Shown here: positions 6,557-16,344 of the stretch, one piece after another
Numbering within the stretch: the stretch's first letter is position 1
How the letters are laid out: the number at the start of each line of letters is the position of its first letter
DNA from: Hyphomonadaceae bacterium
GTDB taxonomy: Bacteria; Pseudomonadota; Alphaproteobacteria; Caulobacterales; Aquidulcibacteraceae
NCBI GenBank assembly: GCA_003526465.1
Contig: DPWD01000348.1
Location: 1,420 to 18,298, forward strand
Direction of reading: 5' to 3'
Length of the DNA: 16,879 nt
Translations under genes and position numbers: made by a program
The notes under the pieces: generated by a model
Database searches by the model: none
Told to the model about the DNA's origin: nothing
Seen by the model: the letters and a program-made list of their open reading frames with translations, nothing else

Positions 6557-9500
6557 ATGGTGAAGTTCGTTCGCAACGATCTCGAGTTTATTCTTCAGCA
6601 GATCTTGATCGCGGAGCAGCACGCAGCGGGTGCGTCGCTGACGGATTTGATCGGGAGTCCGCTGCTGCCTTGGGGCCTGCGGGCGGTCAACGGAAGCTAC
6701 AATAACCTCAACGAGGGCCGCGAATTGTGGGGGTCGGCGGGGCAGCCTTTCCCGCGCCTGCTGGGCGAGAGCTATCGTAGCGGGACCGCGGACCTGACCT
6801 TCGACATCAACGGGCCCTTCGCCCCCGGCGGGACCGGCGTCGGCGCCGACTATGCCCATGTCGCTGGCCTTCCGCAGAACGTCGTCGACACCGCGCCGCG
6901 GACGATATCCAACCTCATCGTCGATCAGACCCTCGATAACCCAGCCGCTATTGCCACCGCGCTGGAGATGACCGGCCTCGCCGGCGCCGCGCTCACCGCT
7001 GGCATCAACAACATCGTCGGCGCGCGCGATGCGGTGAAGGTTGCCGTCGCCCAAGCCATTGGCCCAGTCGAATCCGACCCTAACGTTATCGCGGCGCGCG
7101 CGGCGCTGGATGCGGCGCTGACCCTCCACGGCATCGAACTGGAGCCCGATGGCACCGTAATCATCCCCAACACCGCGCCTGACGTGGGCCTCTCCGCGCC
7201 GTTCAACGGCTGGATGACGCTGTTCGGCCAGTTCTTCGACCACGGCCTCGATCTGGTCTCAAAAGGCGCGGCCACCAAGGTCTATATCCCGCTGCAGCCG
7301 GACGATCCGCTCTACGTGGACGGCGGCAACTCGAACTTCATGGTGGTGACCCGCACCCTGGCGGACGCCGCCAACCTCACCACGCCGTTCATCGACCAGA
7401 ACCAGACCTACACTTCCCACCCCTCGCACCAGGTGTTTCTGCGCGAATACGTTCAGTACGATCACGACAACGATGGCGGCACGCCGACACGCGGCGTGGC
7501 CACCGGGCACCTGTTGGGAGGTTCGCACGGGGGCCTCGCCACGTGGGCCGATGTCAAAGCCAGCGCGCTGACCAATCTCGGCCTGATCCTGCGCAACGAG
7601 CACGTCCTCAGCGTGCCGCTGCTCCTGACAGACGCCTATGGCCGCTACGAGCGCGACGACGAGGGCTATGCAAAGGTCGTCGTCAACGTAACCGTGACCG
7701 ACGGAACCACGCAGACCGTTTTGCAAGCAATCGCCACGGGCAGTGCGAGCGGCCTCGATCTGGGCAACATTCTGGAAGCCGATCTGCTTGGCTTCACACC
7801 ACCTGTCGGCACGACTTTTGTGTCGGCGGCCTATGTCGCCACCGGCATCGCCTTCCTCGACGACATCGCCCACAACGCAGCGCCGGGCTCCAAGTTCGAC
7901 CCGGACAACGACCCGTTCACGAACAACGATCAGACGGTCGCGGCCGATCTCGATGGTGACACCGGCAATTCCATCGCCACCGATTATCGCGGCCGGAAGG
8001 TGGCCTACGACGACGAATTGCTCGACCGCCATTTCATCACCGGCGATGGCCGCGGCAATGAAAATATCGGGCTTTCAACGGTCCACCATGTGTTCCACTC
8101 CGAACACAACCGGCTGGTCGAGCAAGTCAAGGAACAGGCGATCGCCAGCGGCGATGTCGCGTTCCTGAACGCTTGGTTGCTTGAGCCGGTTGTGACGATC
8201 CCCACGACACCGGCGGAAATCGCCGCGCTTGAGTGGAACGGCGAGCGCCTGTTCCAGGCCGCGCGCTTCGGCACCGAGATGCAGTATCAGCACATGGTGT
8301 TCGAGGAATTCGCGCGCAAAGTGCAGCCCGACATCGATCCCTTCATCTTCAATCCGCAGATGGACATCAATCCGGCGATCTTTGCCGAGTTCGCGCACAC
8401 TGTGTACCGCTTCGGCCACTCGATGCTGCGCGACACGGTCGATCGGCTCGATATGGACGGCAATCCGCTGCCTTTGCTCGACGCGGCCGGCAATATGGTT
8501 GACGGCGATCTCGGAACCCCTGGCGTGCAAGCGGTCTATGACCAGATGCGCCTGTTCGACGCGTTCTTGAACCCCGTTGCGTTCGAGAATTCCGGCATCG
8601 ACGCCGCCGCCGCCGCCGGCGCCATCATTCGCGGCATGACCGGCCAGGTCGGCAGCGAGATCGACGAATTCGTCACCGCTGTGCTGCGCAACAATTTGGT
8701 GGGCCTGCCGCTTGACCTCGCCGCGATCAATATTGCCCGCGGTCGCGAGACTGGCGTGCCGACGCTCAACGAAAGCCGCGCTCAATTGTTCGCCGGCATC
8801 GCCAATGGCGACACCCAGTTGAAGCCCTATGCGAGCTGGCTGGAATTTGCGCAAAACCTTGGCAATGCAGCCTCGATCGTCAACTTCGTGGCCGCGTACG
8901 GCAATCACAGCTTTATTCGCGTCGATCCGCTCGCCACTGGGCCAACCACGTTCGCCTATATGCGGGCGGCGGCGGAATCGCTGCTGTTCAATCGCGACGT
9001 CACCTATCTCGAAGACGCCGCCACCGGCACGTATCGGACGGTGTCTTGGGGCACGGACGGCGGTGGCGCGGCCGACCGCGCCGACTTCCTCAACGGGCGC
9101 GGCGTTTATGCCGGCATTGGCGATGATGTCGCTGGGTCGGTCGGCCGCAACGGCGGCGTCGACGACATCGACCTATGGATGGGCGGCCTTGCGGAAAAGA
9201 AGATGCCGTTCGGCGGCATGCTCGGCTCCACCTTCTCGGCGATCTTCGAGTTGCAACTCGAGAACCTGCAGAATGGCGACCGCTTCTATTACCTCTCGCG
9301 CACGCAGGGTCTGAATTTCCTCAACGAGTTGGAGAACAATTCGTTCACCGACATCGTCATGCGCAACACCGATCTCGGCCACGTCTACGACGAATTTGGC
9401 GTTCAACTGCAGGGCCACCTGCCGGGCGATCTGTTCTCGGTGCCGAACTATATTCTGGAAGTGAACCAGGCGTTCCAGAAGGATTATAATGGCGCCGATC

Positions 9501-12500
9501 CTGGCAAGGATCCGCTCAGCGATGACCCCTTCGCGCTCACCGATCTGGTGGTGCGCGACGGCGCCCACACTGCGGGCGGTCGCTCCTACGACACCTATCT
9601 CGAATACACCTTCGAAGACCACGTGGTGCTTGGCGGCACAGCGGGCAACGATCACCTGATCTCGGGCGGCGGCGATGACAGCGTCTGGGGCGATCTTGGC
9701 AATGACCTGCTCGAAGCCGGGTACGGCGTCGACCGCGTCCATGGCGGGGAGGGCGATGACATCATCACCAATTCCGGCACCGACATCGGCGAGACCGACT
9801 TCCTGCATGGCGACGAGGGCAACGACGTTGTCCAGGCCGGCAGCGGTTTGGCGCTGATCTTCGGCAATACCGGCAGCGATTTCATCATCACCGGCCCCGA
9901 CGGGAAGGAAGCGTTCGGCGGCACCGACAATGACTTCATCCTGGGCGGCAGCGCCCAGAACCTCCTTCTCGGCAACGAAGGCGATGACTGGCTGGAAGGC
10001 GCGGAGGGTTTCGACACACTCGCGGGTGACAACTCCCAGCTCTTCTTCAATTCGACAATCATCGGCCACGACGTGCTGATCGCGGGCTCCGACGAGAATG
10101 ATTTCGACGCCGAATCTGGCGACGACATCATGATCGAGGGCGAAAGCGTCATGCGCAACGAAGGCATGCTCGGCTTCGACTGGGTGGGCTACAAGGACGT
10201 GCCGTTCGGCGCCGACGCCGACATGCGCATCAAGATCTTCACCACCGTGGAAGCCGACATCCTGCGCAACCGCTTCGACCGCGTCGAGGCGCTCTCCGGT
10301 TGGAAGCATAGCGACACGCTGCGCGGCGACGACCGCGTGCTCGGCGTGATCGATCCGCTTGAGCCGGAACCGCTGGTGCCGGAAAACATCATGGCGGGCG
10401 ATGAGCTCACCAAGGAGGGCGCGCTGCGCATCGACGGGCTCGTCGACGTGCTCGGCAGCTACGCAACAGGCATCGGCGCGATGGCCAACGACGCGGTGGT
10501 CTACGCCCACGGCAACATCGTGCTCGGCGGCGACGGCAGCGACATGATCACCGGCGGCGGCGGCGACGACATCATTGACGGCGACAAGTGGCTGAACGTG
10601 CGCATCCGCATCAACGACGCCAACGGCGTCGCCATCGGCACGGCCGACGGCATGGCCAAGAACGTGACCATGTTCGACACCAACTCGCCCCTGCACGGCA
10701 AGCAGCTTTCCGTGCTCATGGTCGAGGGCAAGCTCAATCCGAGCCAGCTCTCCATCGTGCGTGAAATTCTGGATTCCAGCGCCGATCCGCTCGGCAGTGC
10801 AGTGGCTGGCCACGCGGGCGATTTCGACACCGCGATCTATCAGGGCAGCATCAGCGAATACACCTTCTTCGAGGCCGATGGCGTCACTGTCATTCCGGCG
10901 GCGGCACTCGCGGGCCGCGGCGACGGCGTGCTCATCGTCGAGCACACGCTGGGCGACCCGCGCGGCGGCGGCATCTTCGCCGACGGCCGCGACACAATCA
11001 CTAATATCGAACGGCTGATGTTCGCCGACGCCACGGTGGAGCTTGTGGCTGGGCTTAATAACGCGCCCACTGGCGCGGCTACGTTGGAAGGGCTGCTGGC
11101 GCTCAACGGCCCTGGCGTTGGCGATCTCTCGCCGATCTTCCAGGCCGGGCTTCCGGTGCGGGTCAACACCAGCGCGATCGTCGATCTCGACGGCATCGTA
11201 GCAGGCTCGGTGCAAATCGCTTGGCAAATCGAGACCGTCCCGGGCTCAAACACCTATGTCGATGCGTTCGCGAGCGGTGCGCTGTACACCCCGCCAGCTA
11301 GCCAACTAGCGGCCATCGACGGGCAGCGCGTTCGCGCCGTCATCACTTACACCGACGGCAATGGCGTGCAGGAATTGGTGGTGTCGCAGGTCTCGCCGCC
11401 ACTCGATCCGGCTACATACCTGGTTGCCGACGCCGACCCGCTGCTGCTGGACGACCTTTTGGTCGGCAGCCACAGCATCCCGAACATCCCACAGAACGCC
11501 GGCTTCGGCGTGGCCCTGCCCATCACCGGCAATGACGGAACGGCGGCAAGCCTTGACGGTCTGGTCGCGGCGGCCCCGATCAATGCCGGCCAGGGCGACG
11601 ATGACATCCGCGGGCTCTCCGGCGACGACGTGCTCTCCGGCGGCGCTCCCGGCGAGGGCAATGAGATCCTCGATGGCGGTTTCGGCAACGACACCGCGGT
11701 GTTCTACGGCACGCCAGGCGAATACACGTTTGGTCTCAACGTCGAGGGCGATCTCGAGGTGATTAACACCGCGACGCTCGAGGAAGATGCGGTCCTCAAT
11801 ATAGAGACGATCCAGTTCCTCGACGCCAACGGCTTCCTGATCCAGCAATTCGATGTCGCCGCAATTCTCGCCGGCGCAGTGCTGATCGGGACGGACGCCG
11901 ACGAAGTGTTCGCGCCCGTGGCGCCGGCGGACTTCTTTACCACCGATTTCGGGGACGAGATCGCGGGCGAAGGCGGCGCCGACACCATCACTGCTGGCGG
12001 CGGTGACGACATCATCGGCGGCGGCGATGGCGACGACATCATCGATGGCGGCGGCGGCAACGACATCATCGGCGGCGGCTCGGGCGCCAACACATTGCGC
12101 GCTCGGGCAGGCAACGACACGTTCGTCATCGGGTTGGCGGACGCGGCGAGCGACTCGCTGCTCGACAATGGCGGCGTCGACCGCATCTTGCTCGGAGCGG
12201 AAATCGTCGCCAACCCTGGCGCGCCGAGCGTCACGCTGGTCAATGCCCCAGGCGTCATCGACAACATGGACGCCAACGACCCCGGCAATGGCGACCTGTT
12301 GCTGACCGTGAACGGCGGCACGTTCACCGTCCTCAACCACTTCACCAACGCGGCGAACGCGGTCGAGCTAATCAACTTCAACGGCAGCACGCACCTCGGC
12401 GCCAATCTGGGCGCGGGCAACTACAATCTCTTTGGCGGCACGCTCGGAAACGACGCCCTCACCGGCGGCGCGCTCGCCGACGCATTGTTCGGCAGCGACG

Positions 12501-14194
12501 GCGACGACACGCTCAACGGCCTAGGCGGCGCTGACGTGCTGTTTGGCGGCCTCGGCGCCGACGCGATGGACGGCGGCGACGATGACGACATCTATTTCGT
12601 CGACGACGCTGGCGACACCGCGGTCGACACCGGAACGGGCACCGACGCGGTCTACGCGCTGGTGAGCTTCGTTCTAGGCGCGGGTGTCGAAAACTTGGTG
12701 CTGGTGGAAATCGGTGGCGGCATTAATGGAACCGGCAACGCGCTCGCCAACGTCATCACCGGCAACTCGGGAAGCAACACGCTCGACGGCGCGGGCGGCA
12801 TCGACACGCTGCTCGGCGGCGACGGCGACGACATCTACCTCACGGACGGCGACGACGTCATCGTTGATACAGACGGCGACGATACCGCGCGCTCCACGGG
12901 AACCGTCACGCTCGGCGCCGGTGTAGAAAACCTCGTCCTGCTCGGCGCCGCCGCGATCAACGGTACGGGCAATGCGCTGGCCAACACCATTACGGGCAAC
13001 ACCGGCGCTAACGTGCTCAATGGCGACGCTGGCAACGACACGTTCATGGGCTTCGCGGGGGCCGACACAATCGACGGCGGCGCTGATGTCGACACTCTGG
13101 TGCTGACCGCGACTTCGGCGACGCTCAACGCCATTGCCACCGATGGGCGCTTGTCGAACCTCGAAGTCATCGACGGAACCGGCGCTGGCGCGCTGTTCAC
13201 TGTGTCGCTGGCCGCACAGACCGAGGGCTTCGTGGTCAACGGCAGCAATGCCGACGCCAATGGCGGCGGCGCGGGCGGGGGAGACACCCTCACCGGCGGC
13301 AGCGGCGCCGACACGCTCAACGGCAATGGCGGCGACGATACGCTGAATGGCGGGCTCGGCGGCGACACGCTTGTTGGCGGGGCGGGCAACGACACGCTTA
13401 ACGGTGGCGACGGCGACGACATCCTCACCGGGGGCCTGGGCAACGACACCATTAACGGCAACAACGGCAACGACGTGATCAACTTCACGTTCGGCGACGA
13501 GACTGATCTGGCGTTCAATGGCGGCGCCGATTTCGATACGCTCAACATCACCGGCACCGCCGCGAACAACACGCTGCTTGTAAACTACAACGGCGCGGTG
13601 CTGACGAGCGCCATCGGGACAACGCTGACCAGTGTCGAAGCGGTGAACGCCAGCCTCTTGGGCGGCAGCGATACGCTGAATTACGGCGCGTCGGCGGCCA
13701 GCGTGAACGTGAATATCGCAACTGGCGCTGCGAGCGGCTTTGCCTCGATCGCGAGCATCGAAAACGTCAGCGGCGGCAGCGGCGGCGACATCCTCACCGG
13801 CGACGGCGGCGCCAACACGCTCATCGGCAACAATGGCGGCGACACGCTTAACGGCGGTGGCGGCGGCGACAACCTGCTAGGCGGCAATGGCAACGACATC
13901 CTGATCGGCGGCCTCGGCAACGATACGATGAACGGCGGCGCCAATGACGATGTGTTCGTGTTCGGAACCGGCTTCGGCGCCGACACCATCACCGGCTTCG
14001 ACGAGAACCCCGTCGGCGGCCAAGATCGCCTCGATATTTCGGCCCTTGGCGTCACCGCGGCGACGTTTGCCGCCGATGTCAGCATGGCGCAGGTCGGCGC
14101 CAACGTGCTCATCACCATCGACGGCAACACGATCACGCTCATCGGCGAAGTGCTGGGCAATTACTCGCAGGCGGACTTCATTCTGAGCCCGTGA
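6557..14194 (+). CDS. Secreted animal-type heme peroxidase with RTX calcium-binding repeats (peroxicin class)
   Basis: A 2545-aa protein. Residues ~170-960 form an animal-type heme peroxidase domain: [11 protein letters not shown] with distal Gln225, ester-type Asp228 and distal His229; DGRGNEN with Arg499 and Glu502 in the R-x-x-E spacing of myeloperoxidase; EHNRL (516-520); YRFGHSML with proximal His621; [12 protein letters not shown] with Asn725; and GDRFYY (907-912). RTX nonapeptide blocks (GGxGxDxUx) follow from ~1028-1155 and 1325-1342. An Ig-like segment spans ~1498-1615 ([10 protein letters not shown] onward), and further RTX blocks run to ~2465. The end ([10 protein letters not shown] to the C-terminus) resembles a serralysin-type C-terminal region with a type I secretion signal; there is no N-terminal signal peptide. 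ATG 6557 is chosen over GTG 6530 because GGGGG lies 6 nt upstream and [16 protein letters not shown] is the usual family start. The likely role is extracellular hydrogen peroxide-dependent oxidation or halogenation, or surface adhesion. No T1SS genes are nearby. Confidence 0.92.
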   Translation: MVKFVRNDLEFILQQILIAEQHAAGASLTDLIGSPLLPWGLRAVNGSYNNLNEGRELWGSAGQPFPRLLGESYRSGTADLTFDINGPFAPGGTGVGADYAHVAGLPQNVVDTAPRTISNLIVDQTLDNPAAIATALEMTGLAGAALTAGINNIVGARDAVKVAVAQAIGPVESDPNVIAARAALDAALTLHGIELEPDGTVIIPNTAPDVGLSAPFNGWMTLFGQFFDHGLDLVSKGAATKVYIPLQPDDPLYVDGGNSNFMVVTRTLADAANLTTPFIDQNQTYTSHPSHQVFLREYVQYDHDNDGGTPTRGVATGHLLGGSHGGLATWADVKASALTNLGLILRNEHVLSVPLLLTDAYGRYERDDEGYAKVVVNVTVTDGTTQTVLQAIATGSASGLDLGNILEADLLGFTPPVGTTFVSAAYVATGIAFLDDIAHNAAPGSKFDPDNDPFTNNDQTVAADLDGDTGNSIATDYRGRKVAYDDELLDRHFITGDGRGNENIGLSTVHHVFHSEHNRLVEQVKEQAIASGDVAFLNAWLLEPVVTIPTTPAEIAALEWNGERLFQAARFGTEMQYQHMVFEEFARKVQPDIDPFIFNPQMDINPAIFAEFAHTVYRFGHSMLRDTVDRLDMDGNPLPLLDAAGNMVDGDLGTPGVQAVYDQMRLFDAFLNPVAFENSGIDAAAAAGAIIRGMTGQVGSEIDEFVTAVLRNNLVGLPLDLAAINIARGRETGVPTLNESRAQLFAGIANGDTQLKPYASWLEFAQNLGNAASIVNFVAAYGNHSFIRVDPLATGPTTFAYMRAAAESLLFNRDVTYLEDAATGTYRTVSWGTDGGGAADRADFLNGRGVYAGIGDDVAGSVGRNGGVDDIDLWMGGLAEKKMPFGGMLGSTFSAIFELQLENLQNGDRFYYLSRTQGLNFLNELENNSFTDIVMRNTDLGHVYDEFGVQLQGHLPGDLFSVPNYILEVNQAFQKDYNGADPGKDPLSDDPFALTDLVVRDGAHTAGGRSYDTYLEYTFEDHVVLGGTAGNDHLISGGGDDSVWGDLGNDLLEAGYGVDRVHGGEGDDIITNSGTDIGETDFLHGDEGNDVVQAGSGLALIFGNTGSDFIITGPDGKEAFGGTDNDFILGGSAQNLLLGNEGDDWLEGAEGFDTLAGDNSQLFFNSTIIGHDVLIAGSDENDFDAESGDDIMIEGESVMRNEGMLGFDWVGYKDVPFGADADMRIKIFTTVEADILRNRFDRVEALSGWKHSDTLRGDDRVLGVIDPLEPEPLVPENIMAGDELTKEGALRIDGLVDVLGSYATGIGAMANDAVVYAHGNIVLGGDGSDMITGGGGDDIIDGDKWLNVRIRINDANGVAIGTADGMAKNVTMFDTNSPLHGKQLSVLMVEGKLNPSQLSIVREILDSSADPLGSAVAGHAGDFDTAIYQGSISEYTFFEADGVTVIPAAALAGRGDGVLIVEHTLGDPRGGGIFADGRDTITNIERLMFADATVELVAGLNNAPTGAATLEGLLALNGPGVGDLSPIFQAGLPVRVNTSAIVDLDGIVAGSVQIAWQIETVPGSNTYVDAFASGALYTPPASQLAAIDGQRVRAVITYTDGNGVQELVVSQVSPPLDPATYLVADADPLLLDDLLVGSHSIPNIPQNAGFGVALPITGNDGTAASLDGLVAAAPINAGQGDDDIRGLSGDDVLSGGAPGEGNEILDGGFGNDTAVFYGTPGEYTFGLNVEGDLEVINTATLEEDAVLNIETIQFLDANGFLIQQFDVAAILAGAVLIGTDADEVFAPVAPADFFTTDFGDEIAGEGGADTITAGGGDDIIGGGDGDDIIDGGGGNDIIGGGSGANTLRARAGNDTFVIGLADAASDSLLDNGGVDRILLGAEIVANPGAPSVTLVNAPGVIDNMDANDPGNGDLLLTVNGGTFTVLNHFTNAANAVELINFNGSTHLGANLGAGNYNLFGGTLGNDALTGGALADALFGSDGDDTLNGLGGADVLFGGLGADAMDGGDDDDIYFVDDAGDTAVDTGTGTDAVYALVSFVLGAGVENLVLVEIGGGINGTGNALANVITGNSGSNTLDGAGGIDTLLGGDGDDIYLTDGDDVIVDTDGDDTARSTGTVTLGAGVENLVLLGAAAINGTGNALANTITGNTGANVLNGDAGNDTFMGFAGADTIDGGADVDTLVLTATSATLNAIATDGRLSNLEVIDGTGAGALFTVSLAAQTEGFVVNGSNADANGGGAGGGDTLTGGSGADTLNGNGGDDTLNGGLGGDTLVGGAGNDTLNGGDGDDILTGGLGNDTINGNNGNDVINFTFGDETDLAFNGGADFDTLNITGTAANNTLLVNYNGAVLTSAIGTTLTSVEAVNASLLGGSDTLNYGASAASVNVNIATGAASGFASIASIENVSGGSGGDILTGDGGANTLIGNNGGDTLNGGGGGDNLLGGNGNDILIGGLGNDTMNGGANDDVFVFGTGFGADTITGFDENPVGGQDRLDISALGVTAATFAADVSMAQVGANVLITIDGNTITLIGEVLGNYSQADFILSP
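9640..10020 (+). repeat. RTX repeat block 1 (within the peroxidase gene)
   Basis: Runs of glycine/aspartate nonapeptides such as [27 protein letters not shown] and GNEGDDWLE, encoded right after the peroxidase domain. Such repeats fold into a parallel beta-roll when they bind calcium outside the cell after type I secretion. This block is more degenerate than those nearer the C-terminus. Confidence 0.8.
11950..12130 (+). repeat. RTX repeat block with near-identical GGC/GAC DNA units
   Basis: Codes for [20 protein letters not shown] and the following [18 protein letters not shown]. The DNA itself repeats: GGCGGTGACGACATCATCGG and GGCGATGGCGACGACATCAT differ at few bases, and related units occur at about 10550-10575. 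This is the most uniform tandem stretch in the gene. Confidence 0.75.
12580..13090 (+). repeat. Two long repeats carrying ENLVL / [10 protein letters not shown] motifs plus RTX
   Basis: Two successive ~85-residue units each read GAGVENLVL, then [19 protein letters not shown], then an RTX turn (starting near 12675 and 12920). The second unit is a shortened copy of the first. This longer-period module is common in secreted alphaproteobacterial RTX proteins and probably arose by internal duplication. Confidence 0.7.
13280..13950 (+). repeat. C-terminal RTX repeat blocks
   Basis: Two dense blocks (13280-13480 and 13780-13950) encode canonical nonapeptides such as [18 protein letters not shown] and GGLGNDTMN, separated by a ~100-residue non-repeat beta segment. 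They lie directly upstream of the putative secretion signal, the normal position for the calcium-folding core that drives type I export. Confidence 0.8.
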
Positions 14195-14488
14195 TCAAGG
14201 GACAAGGCTTGTCTGGGACGGCCATCCGCAGGCGGCGGCGGGCAAACGGAACGCGAAACTGTCGGCGGAAGGGGGATATCTACGGTCGGCGGGAATGGCG
14301 GCGGCAGGCCAGTAGGCACATTGGTGAGGACGTTCTGGACGAAAAGGTCCGTGTTGGATGAACTGGCGAACACGCCGATCAGCGTCCTGCTGTTGCGCAG
14401 TGCGGGCGCGGTGTGATGTGGTCAGGCCTTCCCCTTGCGCGCCAATGGATGCAATATGCGGCTCGGGCTTGGGGCAAGGAGCAACGCT
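14195..14488. other. Intergenic region after the peroxidase gene
   Basis: About 290 bp with no credible gene on either strand; the minus-strand proline-rich frame is a composition effect. A weak hairpin GACAA/TTGTC around GGC (14201-14213) starts six bases after the stop codon and could assist termination. The ribosome binding site of the next small gene lies at the right end. I see nothing else recognisable. Confidence 0.5.
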
Positions 14489-14644
14489 ATGACCGCCCGC
14501 AAGGTCGGCGACCATGTCGAGATCGACGAAGAAGAAGCCCGCTCGGGCCAGACCGGCCTCCATTTGCGCTACATTCTGATTGTCTCCGTCCTGCTGGTGC
14601 TGGCGGGATTTGGGGCTGTCGCGATCTTCAGCGCCACGGGTTAA
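14489..14644 (+). CDS. Small single-pass membrane protein
   Basis: A 51-aa protein starting at ATG 14489 with AAGGAG (14476-14481) 7 nt upstream. Residues 1-23 are charged (VGDHVEIDEEEARSGQTG), then a positively flanked hydrophobic helix runs LRYILIVSVLLVLAGFGAVA (27-46), followed by a short tail. The pattern of an acidic EEEARxG head and one C-terminal transmembrane segment resembles small uncharacterised inner-membrane proteins common in alphaproteobacteria. The predicted topology is N-in with the helix as anchor. No function is known. It is transcribed in the same direction as the DUF1326 gene 160 bp downstream, but a hairpin lies between them. Confidence 0.75.
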   Translation: MTARKVGDHVEIDEEEARSGQTGLHLRYILIVSVLLVLAGFGAVAIFSATG

Positions 14645-14710
14645 GCCGTCCAGCGCGTTGGTTTCCGGGCCGCGCCTCATGAATGCTTATTCTTTTCAGT
14701 GAGGTCGCTC

Positions 14711-14754
14711 GGAAGCGGCCGTCGGCTCTATCTGGGCGGCCATCCGCTTTTAGC
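14711..14754 (+). terminator. Terminator-like inverted repeat after the small membrane gene
   Basis: AAGCGG (14713-14718) pairs with CCGCTT (14744-14749), extended by two G-U pairs, and the inner GCCG/CGGC bases can pair too. The right arm runs into CTTTT, a short T-run. The layout fits a modest intrinsic terminator between the small membrane gene and the DUF1326 gene, implying the latter has its own promoter. Confidence 0.4.
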
Positions 14755-14788
14755 TGGCGGAAGCCAGCGCCCAGGGATATCAAATCAC

Positions 14789-14801
14789 CACCTCGGAGGT
14801 G
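14789..14801 (+). promoter_or_regulatory. Dyad overlapping the DUF1326 ribosome binding site
   Basis: CACCTCGGAGGTG is a perfect inverted repeat (six bases each side of a central G). Its right half contains the GGAGG Shine-Dalgarno (14795-14799), 6 nt before the ATG at 14806. In RNA it can fold as a 5-bp stem with a CGG loop that hides the Shine-Dalgarno; as DNA it could bind a dimeric protein. Confidence 0.5.
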
Positions 14802-14805
14802 CAAC

Positions 14806-15441
14806 ATGGCAATGGTCGATTGGCGCATGGCGGGTCCTGAGATCACCAACTGCAACTGCGCTTGGGGATGCCCCTGCCAGTTCAACGCGCTTCCGACCCA
14901 TGGCGATTGCCGCGCCGCCGTCGCGATGCGGATCGACCAGGGCCACTTTGGCGATGTTGCACTCGATGGTCTGCGGTGGGCGGCGGTGTTCGCCTGGCCA
15001 AAGGCGATCCACCTTGGCGATGGCGAAGCCTTGATCGTGATCGATGAACAGGCATCGCCCGCCCAGCGAGACGGGCTCCTGAAAATCCTTTCCGGCCAGG
15101 AAACCGTGCCCGGCGCCACCATCTTCAATGTCTTCGCCGGCACGCTGACCAAGGTCCACGATCCGGTCTTCGCGCCGATCGAATTTGAAGCTGATGCGGA
15201 CAAGCGCACTGGCCGTTTTGCGGTAAAGGGCGTGGTCGAGACGACGATCACGCCAATTCGCAATCCTGTCACTGGAGCAGAGCATCGTGCGCGTGTGACA
15301 ATTCCCCAGGGATTTGAGTATCACCAAGCCGAGTACGCGTCCGGCGCGACCAAGGCCCGGGGCGCCATCGTCCACGATTGGAATGAACGGCACGCCCACA
15401 TCGCCCAGCTCGACATTGGAACCCAAGGGGTTTCCCATTGA
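14806..15441 (+). CDS. DUF1326 domain protein (Cys-cluster protein)
   Basis: A 211-aa protein matching the DUF1326 family. The family mark is at the N-terminus: WRMAGPEITNCNCAWGCPCQ, giving Cys16-x-Cys18-x3-Cys22-x-Cys24, with a further Cys35 in THGDC. A beta-rich domain follows, with VFAGTLTKVHDPVFAPIEF and PQGFEYHQAEYASG, also conserved in the family. It has no signal peptide and is likely cytoplasmic. The function is not established; the tight cysteine cluster suggests metal binding (inference). The start ATG has GGAGG 6 nt upstream. The stop overlaps the DUF2182 start (TTGA), so the two are translationally coupled and probably work together. This pairing of DUF1326 with DUF2182 is recurrent in bacteria to my knowledge. 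Confidence 0.88.
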   Translation: MAMVDWRMAGPEITNCNCAWGCPCQFNALPTHGDCRAAVAMRIDQGHFGDVALDGLRWAAVFAWPKAIHLGDGEALIVIDEQASPAQRDGLLKILSGQETVPGATIFNVFAGTLTKVHDPVFAPIEFEADADKRTGRFAVKGVVETTITPIRNPVTGAEHRARVTIPQGFEYHQAEYASGATKARGAIVHDWNERHAHIAQLDIGTQGVSH

Positions 15442-16274
15442 ACCAGCGGGCTGCGCCAAATGCGTCGGACGCACCTATCGCCATACTATTGCGTAGCCTC
15501 AAGCGAGCAGAAATGCTCAGCGCAGGGGCAATTCTCCTGCTCGCGCTGATTGCATGGGGCTATATCGTAACGCTTGAGCCGATGACCCGGCCAAGCGTCG
15601 TCATGCCAGACATGCCCGGAATGGACATGAACGGCATATCGGCAGGCGCAGCTGCGCCTTGGACGTGGGCGCGCGCGCTGGCGACACTGGCAATGTGGTC
15701 GGTGATGATGGCGGCGATGATGCTGCCCGCGGCGGCGCCCATTGTGTTGCTGCACCGGCGCACGGCTTTGCAGGCGCACACGCAGGGAGCGCCTGCGCCG
15801 CCGACAGCACTGCTCGTGTTGGGCTATGGGGTCGTATGGACCGGTTTCGCGATGCTGGCCACGGCGGCGCAATGGGTGCTGGCGGATGCGGCTTTGCTCA
15901 CCGACATGGACGCGCTTTCCGATCGCCGCATCGCCGGCGCGGTTTTGATCGCGGCGGGCCTTTATCAGCTGACCCCATTCAAGCAGGCCTGCCTTCAACT
16001 CTGTCGCTCTCCGGTCGCGTTCCTGATGCGCCATTATTATCCGGGAGCGGTTGGCGCGTTGCGCATGGGGCTTGGGCATGGCCTTTATTGCCTCGGCTGC
16101 TGCTGGGCGGCGATGGCGCTCTTGTTCGTCGGCGGCGTGATGAGCCTGATCTGGGTCGCTGGACTCGCCGTTTTTGTCTTGATCGAAAAGGCGCTGCCCT
16201 ACGGACGCGCCTTCGGCTTCGTGGCGGCGACCGGCGCGCTAGCCGTCGGCGCTTACTGGGTGATGGTACTTTGA
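15438..16274 (+). CDS. DUF2182 integral membrane protein (predicted metal-binding)
   Basis: A 278-aa membrane protein of the DUF2182 family with six or seven helices. A short Met-rich loop MPDMPGMDM (residues 56-64) follows helix 1 and probably faces the periplasm. Family motifs are WSVMMAAMMLP (87-97), AAGLYQLTPFKQACLQLCRS (172-191, Cys185/Cys189), GHGLYCLGCCW (213-223, His214, Cys218/221/222) and the closing EK pair (250-251). The Met and Cys/His sets inside helices look like soft-metal ligands, but the function is unproven. The TTG start at 15438 is taken because the conserved region begins before the next ATG (15513) and AAGGGG (15425-15430) lies 7 nt upstream. It is coupled to DUF1326 and convergent with the NrsF-type anti-sigma gene. 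Confidence 0.88.
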   Translation: MNQRAAPNASDAPIAILLRSLKRAEMLSAGAILLLALIAWGYIVTLEPMTRPSVVMPDMPGMDMNGISAGAAAPWTWARALATLAMWSVMMAAMMLPAAAPIVLLHRRTALQAHTQGAPAPPTALLVLGYGVVWTGFAMLATAAQWVLADAALLTDMDALSDRRIAGAVLIAAGLYQLTPFKQACLQLCRSPVAFLMRHYYPGAVGALRMGLGHGLYCLGCCWAAMALLFVGGVMSLIWVAGLAVFVLIEKALPYGRAFGFVAATGALAVGAYWVMVL

Positions 16275-16277
16275 ACG

Positions 16278-16303
16278 GTGTGGGTGTCTCAAATAGGCCA
16301 CAC
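16278..16303. terminator. Weak hairpin between convergent DUF2182 and NrsF-type genes
   Basis: GTGTGG (16278-16283) and CCACAC (16298-16303) form a 6-bp stem with a 14-nt loop in the 70-bp gap between the two stop codons. A perfect 10-bp palindrome ATGGCGCCAT (16309-16318) and an ATTTTT run lie further right. Any of these may contribute to ending the convergent transcripts; none is a textbook terminator. Confidence 0.3.
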
Positions 16304-16344
16304 AGCAATGGCGCCATCGCCGCTCGGCACATTTTTGGTCGCGA

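Noticed and set aside
6198..6576. Short minus-strand frames upstream of the peroxidase gene
   Set aside because: They have arginine/cysteine-rich composition with no ribosome binding sites or family likeness; treated as noncoding.
9173..11227. 684-residue open frame on the minus strand
   Set aside because: It is antisense to the RTX region of the peroxidase gene; its low-complexity Val/Ala/His/Asp content mirrors the GGC/GAC repeat codons of the other strand, and it resembles no family.
11306..13572. Further long minus-strand frames rich in Ser, Pro and Val
   Set aside because: They are complements of the RTX repeats (GGC/GAC read as GCC/GTC in another phase) with no independent start signals.
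11950..13950. Possible CRISPR-like array because of short regular DNA repeats
   Set aside because: The repeats are in frame with RTX nonapeptides, have no unique spacers of constant length, and no cas genes are near.
14249..14275. GGAAC as an ECF/EcfG -35 element upstream of the small membrane gene
   Set aside because: No matching -10 element at the expected 16-17 bp spacing; the gene start is over 200 bp away.
14683..14805. 41-residue N-terminal extension of DUF1326
   Set aside because: The extension lacks family resemblance, while the ATG at 14806 has a perfect Shine-Dalgarno and the conserved domain begins directly after it.
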